Positions 47,838 through 57,700 of a stretch of DNA of 64,000 bases are shown piece after piece (the first letter of the stretch is position 1; each line of letters begins with the position of its first letter). This DNA comes from Toxoplasma gondii ME49 (Eukaryota; Apicomplexa; Conoidasida; Eucoccidiorida; Sarcocystidae). The stretch is from NCBI RefSeq assembly GCF_000006565.2, contig NC_031476.1, positions 5,455,900 through 5,519,899 on the forward strand, in the 5' to 3' direction. The translations under genes were made by a program, and so were the position numbers. The notes under the pieces are model-generated. The model ran no database searches and was not told where the DNA came from. It worked only from the letters and a program-made list of their open reading frames with translations.

Positions 47838-50800
47838 TTACTGGTCGTCGGCCTCTACATCCCTGCGCGAGGAACCTGGAGACTGAAGCCTGGCCTTGCT
47901 CACGGCCCCCTCGTCTACGTCGCTGGCCGTCTCCCCCCAAGTCGAGCCCCAGTAGGTTTTTCGGAGCCACTGGCGAATTTTTTCCAAGTCGAAGTCTCCA
48001 GAGAAGTCCACATTTTCGCACAAGTGCACCGCGTCCGTCGCGCCGCGAGCCGCCACGAAGTCGAAACCCAGTTCGAAAGGCGCAGCATCTTCACGCAGAC
48101 AGGACGCAACTTGAGCAGGAGGCCACCGCGGATCTGTATGCAGAAAGTACGCACTTCCCAGTCCACGCTTGGCCATTTCACCGATCCCCAGAGGCTCGCC
48201 AGTTGCGGAGAAGCCGGGAGTCGCGTTGCTGGGCTGCGCCCTCGACACACTCGAGACGTCCAGGGTCTCATCGACCAGTACCTCGACGATCGCCTCCGCT
48301 GCTGTTCTCACTGTTACGGCGTTGTGGAGTCGCCACAGCCACAGCGCAAAGTTCCTCAGATTCTCTTCTTCCTCAGCAACATCCAGAGGGTCTCTCACGC
48401 GGAAAAACTCCCCTGACAGCCACAGACTCGCTGGCAAATGCGACAGCAGCATCTCGCGCTCTGCGTCTGAAAGGGAGCCGCCTGCCGCCAGGCGCGCAGC
48501 GACAACAGAAGCAACCGCGGAGGGGGAGGAGTTCGACTTTTCTCCCAGCTTCTCGACGAAGGAAGAAAGACCACCCTGAAACTCCATTCGCTTCTGCGCC
48601 AGCGCCGCCAGGCTCTCCTGCTTCACAGCGGTCGGCGGCGTAACTTGCTCGCGGCCGTAAAATCCTTGCTCGAAACACTGGAGAAAATGCGTGCGACATG
48701 CGACGCACATGAAGAAGGAGAAAAGCCAATCCCGGAGCGACGCCATCGCAACATTCGCGGGGAGAATCGACCGTCGCTCCTCCACGAGCAACTCCTCCTC
48801 CAGAGCCTGAAAAAAGATTCGGAAAAACACACAGCTCCACGCTGGTTCAGAAGAAAGTAGAGTCAACGGCTTACCTAACTCAACACAGAGACAACTGACG
48901 GAGAACAGACACGCGCATGCGTCCAGCATGCAAAACACAACAGAGAGAGACGCACAAAATACGTACTTCACGGTCTCGCTTGAAAAAGGCATTACACTGC
49001 ATTGGGGAAGCGCAGCGGAACGTAGACCTATGCTCTGGCTCAAGATCGAAACTCGAGTTCTGAGACTCGCGGTTGTTTCCTGGACCCACGACCTCCGCGA
49101 CAGGGCGTTCCCCAGGACTCTCTGACTTTTGCTTACGCTGAGAGCTTGCTTGTTTTTCACAGGACCGAATGTCTCCTCTAGAGCCTCGATCATGAACGAG
49201 ACGTCGGTCTCGCGTCTAGACTCCCCGCGCAAGTTGGGTGTGTCTCTGTCTTGTCTGTGAAGATGTTCGTGCTCTTCCTGGCGCAGCAGTTCCTTGTACT
49301 TTTGAGTCGCAAACACGGTCAAACTGTCGTAGGGGCCTAGAAACTTCAAGTCGATTCTCCCGCTCCTTGCTTGCTCCGCTCGCGTCTGCTCCTCTTCGCT
49401 AGCTTGAGACAGCAAGTACATCTCTGTCTGCCGTTCGCGGTCTGCGTGCTCCGTCTCGCTCTTGTCGGTTTGTCTCTGAGTCTCATGGGCCTGGGGGAGC
49501 GGAGCACCTCGTTCGCGGGCGAGACGAACTTTCCGCTGAAACTGCGTCTGCAAGCCTTCAGCGATGACGTGGAACAAGGTCCACACGCCGCACAGAACGG
49601 TGGAGCAGTGCCGCATCGCAGGCTGCTGCGCTCCCGGGAACGCGTCTGCGCCCGATACGTCCGCGACCTTGAAGTCGGTCAGCCGTTTCTCCCAGTTGTC
49701 TTTACGCAGGAGAGACACAAAGGGGAGTTCTCCCTCGACTTCGGACTGCGGCTCTGAGGGCGGCTTCGAAGTCACAGTCCAAGCCGTCGACGCTGTCTCA
49801 GCTGCAGCGTTTTCGTCTGCCCCCGCCTCGCCCATCCGGCTGGCTTTCTCCAATGCAGCGTGGAACTCCTCGCGAGACAACAAGCTTTGAGGCAGCGGCT
49901 GAAGACCAGAACCGAGGGTCCGGAGGTGCAGCAGCAGTCGGAAGATAGCGCCCTTGATGGCCTTCCCCGGCAACGCGTACAGCGCGAGTTCGAGGAAACG
50001 GGCAAGCGCGAGTTCCTTCTCCAGCGACAGATGCAGACTCGAGTCGGACGCCACGATCCACCTCCTCAGCACATGCAAAAAGACGGCGAGGGCGTCGTGC
50101 AGACGGTTTCCAGGCGTCTCGCCACTCACCCTTTCAGCATCTGGCGACCACCGTTCGCCCCCGCGACACAGAGCTGGAACAGGAGACCCAACAGGAGCGG
50201 GGGGAAACTCTGTCGTTGGACACACCGCCTCCAGCAGCTTCAAGTTGCTCTCCAAAATCTCCTGACGAGAACGTCTGAAGCACGCAGAACGCACAGCGCA
50301 GACTCGCCGGGTACACCTACGACGTCGAGGAGTGGACGGCCCCGCTGTCTCTGTCGACGAAAAACATTAGCTGTGCCCACATTCGCCCAGGTACACAGGG
50401 ATGTCCAAACAATGTATGTATTGAGTACTGCAACGCGCTGAACTGCAAACATAGCTTCGTAGCCTACAGATACATATACACGTACACATACATACATGTA
50501 TATCTATATGTGGAATCATCACACTGTATGGACACCACCACCAGAGCGATACGTGTCTGTAGAACCACAGGGTCGGGAAACGAAGCGAACAAGTGGATAC
50601 GCAGAATCACTGCGTGGACCTTTTACCTTTTTTCTGAGAATTGTTCGTCGTTTTCCTCGAGCTTGTCGAGTCCAGTGGTTTCAATGTACGTGCGAAGAAG
50701 CGTATCGATGCCGTCTTCGGACATTTCATGGTGGCTGACTTGAAGGGTCCACGCCGCGAGGGAGCCGTAGTCAGGGCCGAGTTCCTTGGCGGTTCCTGGA

Positions 50801-51312
50801 CTTTCGTTCTTTAGTTCCGCGCCGTCCTCATCCGCCGCGCTCCTAACTCGGTGCAGAGGCACCAGGAGGCGGACGTCGGGGATGAAGGAGACACGAAACT
50901 CCCGCAGAATGTCCCAGATGGAGTCCTCCTGGTCAGTGACTTGTGCGGCGCCCGCGTCGACGGCTGCGAAGAAGGCGCCGTTCTTCTCGGTCTTGACGCG
51001 CTGGCCGAGCCGGTCTGCCAGGCGGCGGTAGGTAACCTTGAAGCGGATGCAGTGCGGACAGTGCCGCGAGAAAAACAGGACGATGACGACGTCCCCCGCC
51101 GTCAGATGTTGCGCGACGAATTCGCGGAAACCTGACGCGGACGTCGCCATATGGACGGGGCTTGTGCCGAACGGGTGCTCAGAAATGACCGCAGGGACAG
51201 CCCGGTGCGCCGCGGGGGATAGATTCGCAGGCGCTCCATCGACGCGGGAGAGAAGAGACCACAGCGAAGCGGAGAAAAGCAGGGAGACGACGACGCTCGC
51301 GCGACCCGCCAT
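47838..51312 (-). CDS. QSOX: Quiescin-type sulfhydryl oxidase (thioredoxin + Erv/ALR)
   Basis: Three exons, 51312-50627, 50274-49137 and 48806-47838, join in phase to 930 aa. Enzymes of this family make disulfides in secretory proteins and pass electrons to oxygen through FAD. Residues 1-26 look like a signal peptide. A thioredoxin domain follows, with active site CPHC at 85-88. The Erv/ALR half shows VLCGVWTLFH (455-464, the helix-1 signature), the catalytic-type pair CVAC (642-645) in FFMCVACRTHF, and ALWLWRLHN (762-770, FAD-binding signature). RWPPAQVASC (835-844) corresponds to the distal CxxC region but keeps only one Cys. About 180 residues of charged linker separate the Erv signature blocks, and no C-terminal membrane span is seen. 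The 330-nt intron at 48807-49136 has no stop in frame, so retention would add 110 residues. Expected location is the ER/secretory pathway. Confidence 0.85.
50470..50512. repeat. Short TATACATACA repeat
   Basis: Small TACATA-type block inside intron 1 (50275-50626) of the sulfhydryl oxidase gene. Confidence 0.7.
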
Positions 51313-53237
51313 TTTGTGACGCCTCAAAAAGTGAGAAGAAAAGAGACCTATCATACATTGCGATCCACCGGGGAAACCCACGACCAGCCGCACCGAGCTG
51401 CCTCGCGAGCGAAGCCCAGTTTTTTGCCTGTGCACAGATCTGGCTGCGTGAGAAAAAGCAAGGATTCTCCGCCACAAGGACTACAGAAACTGGACAACGC
51501 AGAATGTAGGCCGCTTCCACGGAGCATAAACAGAACGCACCTCACGTGGAGCACAGAACGCACACACCCGTAGCTCGCGCGCCTTTGCAGTCTTGTCCCA
51601 GTCCAGCGCCGAAAAGGCAGGAAAAGGAAGAATTGGGCAGGAAAGGTCGGGAGAAACGTGTCAAAAAAAGAGCAACTTCATTCTGTGCGATAACCGCGCA
51701 GAAGGTTGCACACCTGCGAGGCCGGGGTTTTGTGCACCCTCGCAGGCACAAAGGAAAACCGAGGCCGATATCGTGCGAAAAAAAACACAGAAAAGGGAAA
51801 GGATACAATGGACAGTTCGCGGGGGCTTGTCTTTTGGCTGCGCGCTGGGACGCTCACGAAAAAGAGGGAAGAACGGGAGCCGAGTGACTTTGGCGCGCGG
51901 TGCTTTGCATGGATGTTTCTCCTTTTACTCAGGCAGAAAACGCACGACGAAGGCTTGCGCGAACCCGATTCTTTCGGTTCGTGTGGCAGAGGAGCGTAAA
52001 AAGGGAAACAGGATCGAAGAAGAACCGGACACGGACGGACGCCGCGCGAGAAAGGAGGAAACACCAGTGTACCCGTTTAGCCGAAACAACCATTTCTCTG
52101 TACGGCAAAAGCTTCATAAAAGACCGAATGCGGAAGATTCAAGAGCGGTACCCACCACCCTGAGAAAAGAAGTAGCCTGTGTCGCATTCCCACGTAAAGA
52201 AATCGCGCGCGACGGCGCACTCCGCGGGGCATCTGAAGCGGACGTGGACGCAAATAGTTCCTTGCCTCTGTCGTGTCTTCTTCGGGGTGCCTGCAGAGTT
52301 TCCTGGCGGAGTGCTTTTCCTGAAAACATTCCAAAAAACAGACGCTTCTGGCCTTTCCACCGCTCAAATCTGGGCAGGGGACGCAGTCCAACATCCGATC
52401 CACAGTCAACGAAGTAGAGTGCAGCAAAGAAAAGATCTTGCCCAGTGCTAAACGGCAGCCAGTTCTGCCGGAAAAAACTCCCGTCCGGCAGGCCGTGAGC
52501 AAACCAAGCACCGCCTTTCGCGTGTGCCGACGGGGAATCTCAAGAAGAGAAATGCCGGAGGGCCTCAACTGACTCACCAGACAACCAAGTAGGGTTTGCG
52601 CGTTTCGTCGAGAAAGTGAAAGCGGGGACGTCCATGGAACTTCAAGACAGCAAGAAGAGTGCAATGCCGGACAAGTGAATGCCGAGGTGTAGCAGTACGG
52701 GATCTTGCACGCAGTGCTGAACTGAGACAAAGTCGTGCGATATTTAAAAGAACCTCTCTCAGACGAAAAAGCCAACCAGGGCCGCCGTTCGCCACACCAC
52801 TTCAGAGAGTCAACACGCTACGGACGGTCGCGAAATCGTTCATGTTCACTCCGGTAAAAACCACCTTGGAACCCACTACAGATGGCAAAACATCCTCCCA
52901 CTTTTAGCCTCATATACACACGTACAAATGTGTATCTGTATATATCTATATGTAAATGGTATTATTCTATGATGTCGAGAGATAGGAGCACTTGAGCGTC
53001 GTGAGGTTGCGACATCGTTCCCCCGTGATCAAGAGTGATAAGGGTCTTACAAAAGCCATCGGCAATCGGACAGATGGACCGAGCTGTCGAATGTGCACCG
53101 TTTGTGCAGTGATACACTTCACTACACATGCGTTGTCTGCCTCGAGTTCCTCATCGAGAAAGAAACGACACTACAAACAACGCAAATACGGGTCTATACG
53201 GTCATTGAACAGCGGGGAATCTGAGGACCTTTGCAGT

Positions 53238-53395
53238 TAATATATATATATATATATTCGTACATATATAGGTGTAGGTATACATAAATATGCATAGGTA
53301 TTTAAATGAATATCTGTATATTTTTGTAAGCTATATATACATATATATCTAGGTATATATATATATATATATATATAATAGTAAATATGTGTACA
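53238..53395. repeat. TA-rich microsatellite cluster
   Basis: Several (TA)n runs separated by TAGGTAT, TTTAAATG and similar interruptions, in the QSOX/TRIP4 divergent spacer. Confidence 0.9.
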
Positions 53396-54069
53396 TATGT
53401 CTACCAAAAACTTCTCAGAGACACAGTTTGTCCACATGTACTGATATTTATAAGTAACTTAACTTCCTGCATGTCTGTGGCGGTATTTAGTTTACTTATG
53501 TGTACGTGAAAAACGACGAGAGATGCAGCACACACGCTAACCCCCCCTATGCAGATTCTTGAGCCTGTTGTACACGAGGTGCACAGACGCATGAGGCTCG
53601 CTTCCCGAAGAAAAACATATTCTTCGTGGAACAAACGTTACTCGAATTATCGAAAACGCCGGACGTTTTCGCTTGACTTTGTGGCTATGTGCCGATATGT
53701 TTGTCACGACGTTCACTGGATCGGAATCTCTCTGCCGTACATACGAGGCGTCGCCCGACTCCATTACATCGATGCAAGCGCTTCTTAGGAGAATCGACTT
53801 CACACCTGCGCACAAATCTATGTTTCTACATAAATTTCGACGCGTAGATTTCCGCCTCAAATACAGTTCAGCCTGCAGCCGCGACCCCGCTACTCGTCTG
53901 TGTCTTCCCGTGTGCAGCACGATGGCAAACCTCTTTTCCAGATTGCGTTGACGATGCACAGACTTCCTGCCTTGAGAAAGCAGACAAAAAAAGTCCTTCT
54001 GACAGAGAAAATGTGCCGGTGGGTTTGACAGACCCTCTGAACCACAGGTGTGCGTTTTCATTGACCGGG

Positions 54070-54076
54070 TGCATGC
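54070..54076. promoter_or_regulatory. TGCATGC motif upstream of the TRIP4 homologue
   Basis: TGCATGC followed by A matches the coccidian TGCATGCR element. It lies about 630 bp upstream of the TRIP4-like start codon, in the divergent spacer. Motif-based inference only. Confidence 0.3.
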
Positions 54077-54703
54077 AGTGATAAACATACACATTGGAGA
54101 GGCGTTGTCACAGCTCGAAACGCGTCTTCTGAAGCGCCGTTTACTCATTTTAACTGTTTGAGACTTCGTACCGTTTTCGTTCTGCGTTCTCGAGTCTGAA
54201 AACGAAGAACTGTCTTTCTTTCGTATCGCCAGAGAGCGGCGATCTCGATGTCGAGCGAAAGTCGCGTTGCCCGCTGGCGCTTGACCCGGCACAAAAGAGG
54301 GACTTCGGCTTTTCGTCAGTCGAGAAAGGGACTTCTTTGTTTCTCGATTTAAACTGAGAAGCGAAACTCACAGTCAGTGCCGACTCTACAGCGAACACAC
54401 GGTCATTTCTCGGCAGTCGGTCCGGCGCTCGCCGTCTCCTCACTTCCCCGTGTATCGCTTATTTCTTCTTTGAGCCTTTCCTCTCTGTGTTGATTACCTC
54501 CTTCTCTCTGTATGTTGGTTCTCTCTCTTCCTTCCATTCTCGCTCTTCCGTTCTCTGCGTCAACCGCCTGTTTCCCTTCTCTCTTCTCTCTGCTCCTTCC
54601 GCTGTCCGGAACAGGCCTGTGTGTCGCAGCGGGTCTGAGGCGTCTCTCCGAGTCTTCTCGACGCATTCGTCTCAAGTTTTCTCGCTCTCCGCTTCCTGTT
54701 CAG

Positions 54704-57700
54704 ATGACAGAACAACCGTCTCTGCCGCCTGAGCTGGCCGCTTGGGCTCTGAAGAAGCTGAGAGCTCTGCTTCAGTTCGAAGATGCAGACGCCTACTTGG
54801 TGGAGGAGCTCGTCTCTTTCATTTCTGGAGACAGCGGCCGCGGCAGAGAAGGAAGGTTCCGCGACCTAGACGACCCTGAAAAAGAGCGACAGAGACGCGA
54901 GGAAGAGGATCTGAGTCAATTCGTTGAAAGCCTCGTGGCTCCGATGCGTCCAGACTTCTCTCCAGAAGTCGCAAGACAAGTCGCTGAATTCGCTTCCGAG
55001 TTCGCCTGCCGGCTTCGAGACTCTCGGAGACAGGCCGTGGGAGAGACACCTGGCTCGAGGGACGAGAAGAAAAAGTTTGTTCAGATACAGGAATCTGAGG
55101 GAGACGTTCGTAGAAATGATGGAAGTAAAAGTCACATAGACAGTGAAATCGAACACACACACAAGAGAGAGACACAACACAGTACCGCGCTGCCGCCAGG
55201 CCTGGGTGCGTATGATTCTTGTTCCTCTCCATTGTTCTCGTCTGTCTCCTCTTCTTCTCCATCCTCGTCTCCCTCCTCTTCGTCCGCTTCTTCCTCGTCC
55301 TCGTGTTCCTCCTCTTGTTCTTCCTCTTTTACTTCTTGCTCATCTCTCTCTTGTTCTTCTTCCTCTGCTTCGTCGTCTAAATGGGGGGAGGGCGTCACCC
55401 GACAGGAGGAGGCAGTGAATGAGAAGGAAGAGAAGGAGAAGGAAGAGAAGGAGAAGGAAGAGAAGGAGAAGGAAGAGAAGGAGAAGGAAGAGAAGGAGAA
55501 GGAAGAGAAGGAGAAGAAAGAGGACGCAGAGCTGCAGAAGGAAGATGAGAGAGAGGCGGTCCTTTTGAAGAAGAGAGAGACGAAGAGAGTGAAGAAGAAG
55601 GCTGGAGTGCTCCAGCTGAACGCATTTGGCCTGGCTGCGTCGCATCTGTCGCTAGGAGAGAGCAAGCGACCGAAATACATGTGTGTTCAGAGGGCGAACG
55701 AGAAGAGTTCTGTTCGCTGTGTCTGCCTCTGTATGGGCACTGAGCACGGTGTCCACGGCAGCTGTATGTACTGCGGGAAGGTCGCATGCAAGATGGAAGG
55801 CGGCGGAGAATGTCTTTTCTGCGGGAACAAGATCAAGACTCACTCGAGCGTCTCTCCACCCGACCGAGTTCCTGAAAACAGCCGAAGCAGTAACGTTCCA
55901 CCAACAGAAGATGAGGGGGGCAGAGGAAGGAGAGGAGCACACAGGCAGCGCTTGCAGCGGAAACTCGAGTTCAGCTGCTCTGGAAATAGACGCTCAGAGA
56001 GGGAAGACACCGAACGATATGAAGCTGAGAGCGACGGATGGCTCGAAGAAGAGCGACTCACAGACGCAACCCCAGAGGACAGAGAGACTGTCAAACAGGA
56101 ACGCATTCACGCTCTCAGACGAGGTAAGCAAACGAAAAATCGAGATTGTCTTTCGGAAACCACCATTGCCCACGCAGGCGTCTTCGTAACTGTAATTAAC
56201 AGACACACACACCTACATATGCATGCATATATATATATATATATATATGGATGTGTATATGTGTTGTCAGTAGATCCTCATGCGTTGAGAACAAGTTCTG
56301 TTGGGGTGAAGTTGTTTTCCTTTTCTGTTCTTATGACTCTGTCTCGCTCGACCGCCGATTCGCTCCACCTTCTCGGCTCTTGCTGGATTCTCCGCATGCG
56401 GTGTGCATGCAGCGGTGGCCCTCAAAGACCGGCTCGTGCACTTTGATCGGACGAGCGCAGTCCGCAGCGTCGTCTTCGATGACGCGGCGGACTGGTTCGA
56501 CGAGGCGCGAAATATTTGGATCGAAGCAAACAGACGAGCTGAGGCAGCTGAACGCTGGGAGGAGCAGGCCCGCCAAGCAGATGATGACAGAAGTAAGGAA
56601 ACTCCCAACACTCTCGGATCCTCTACACGCCATCCGAACAACGAATTCGGCTTCAGTATCATCCTATATCTATATATATATATATATATATATAGATATA
56701 TATGTATAGGCATATACATATGTATATATATATCTTTGTCTATACATAAATTTATATATATGTATATGTATACTATTTCGGGCAGTCCTTGTCTTCACTG
56801 GTGTGACTTCGCTCTGTTGACGCAACTCTGAGAGACTGCCACCCCCAGGAGGAAGAGAAGTTGCGTGGAGAATGAACGCAAGAAAGGCGGAGCAGGCCGG
56901 ACAGAGGACAAATGCGGGGAACGATTCTTGGGAGGATTTCGGTGGAGACAGGTGCGAGAGAAGGACGAGATGGGCGGTCGAGGCGGCTAGCCTTGTTCTG
57001 TCCAGTCGTTCTTCAGGTTCAACCTGAAATGGATGAAAAGGTATCTGTTCAGCGAAGCAAATCACTTGTGATTCAAAATGTTGAAAGGCGTCCCTATTCG
57101 GCTACCTAATTTCAAAGTGTGCAAGTAGCCAGCTGTAAATGCGTTATTCGTAGTCGCAGGGCAATTTCACCTCGAATCACGGGCGAACATGTGCTCGAAG
57201 GAGAACTCTTTTTATACAGCTTCATTCCGGTAAATTTCATTCCAGTGAACGGCGTGCGTTGACAATCGTCTCAGAGTTTGTTGTTGTTCTTTTCCCTACC
57301 AAGTGAAAAAACCTTTTTTTCACTGTTAGTGGAACTGATTGCCTTTGCACTGTCGCTCGCTCTCGCGTTCATCCTCGTTTCTTCCAGGGCGCGTTCGAAT
57401 CACTTTGGATCTCGTCAACAAGACGGTCGTCGACGAGACGCTGATGCGGTCTGAAGAACGAATGAAGGAGCAAGAAGAGAACCTCCAGCGCTTCCAGCTG
57501 GCTTGCGCGGCGACTACAGAAGAAGGGCAGGACGCTGAGGACGCTGAGGGTGGCAGCTCGCAGTGGGGTGGCCAGAAGACGAAGATTTACTTCGACGAAG
57601 AAAAGAAGCGGGGGGCCGAAGAAAAGGAGCTTAAGAAGCCGAACGCGTTTCCGCCTCTGTCGAAGGAAGACACCCGAAGGCAGCTCGAGAGACTGGAAGA

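Larger units (their letters stand above)
51313..54703. other. Divergent spacer between QSOX and TRIP4 homologues
   Basis: Shared upstream region of two genes. It has overlapping ORFs on both strands in 51.5-52.8 kb, none with protein-like character. A large TA array (53238-53395) and a TGCATGC at 54070-54076 are present. The last 250 bp before 54704 are CT-rich, consistent with a 5' UTR; TTCAG stands directly before the TRIP4 ATG, so a 5' UTR intron is possible. Confidence 0.55.

Noticed and set aside
47585..48643. 352-codon plus-strand ORF rich in Arg, Ser and Pro
   Set aside because: Antisense to the Erv half of the sulfhydryl oxidase.
54512..54703. In-frame N-terminal extension of the TRIP4 homologue
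   Set aside because: CT-rich sequence gives a Leu/Ser/Phe leader not found in the family; alignment to TRIP4 starts at the 54704 ATG.
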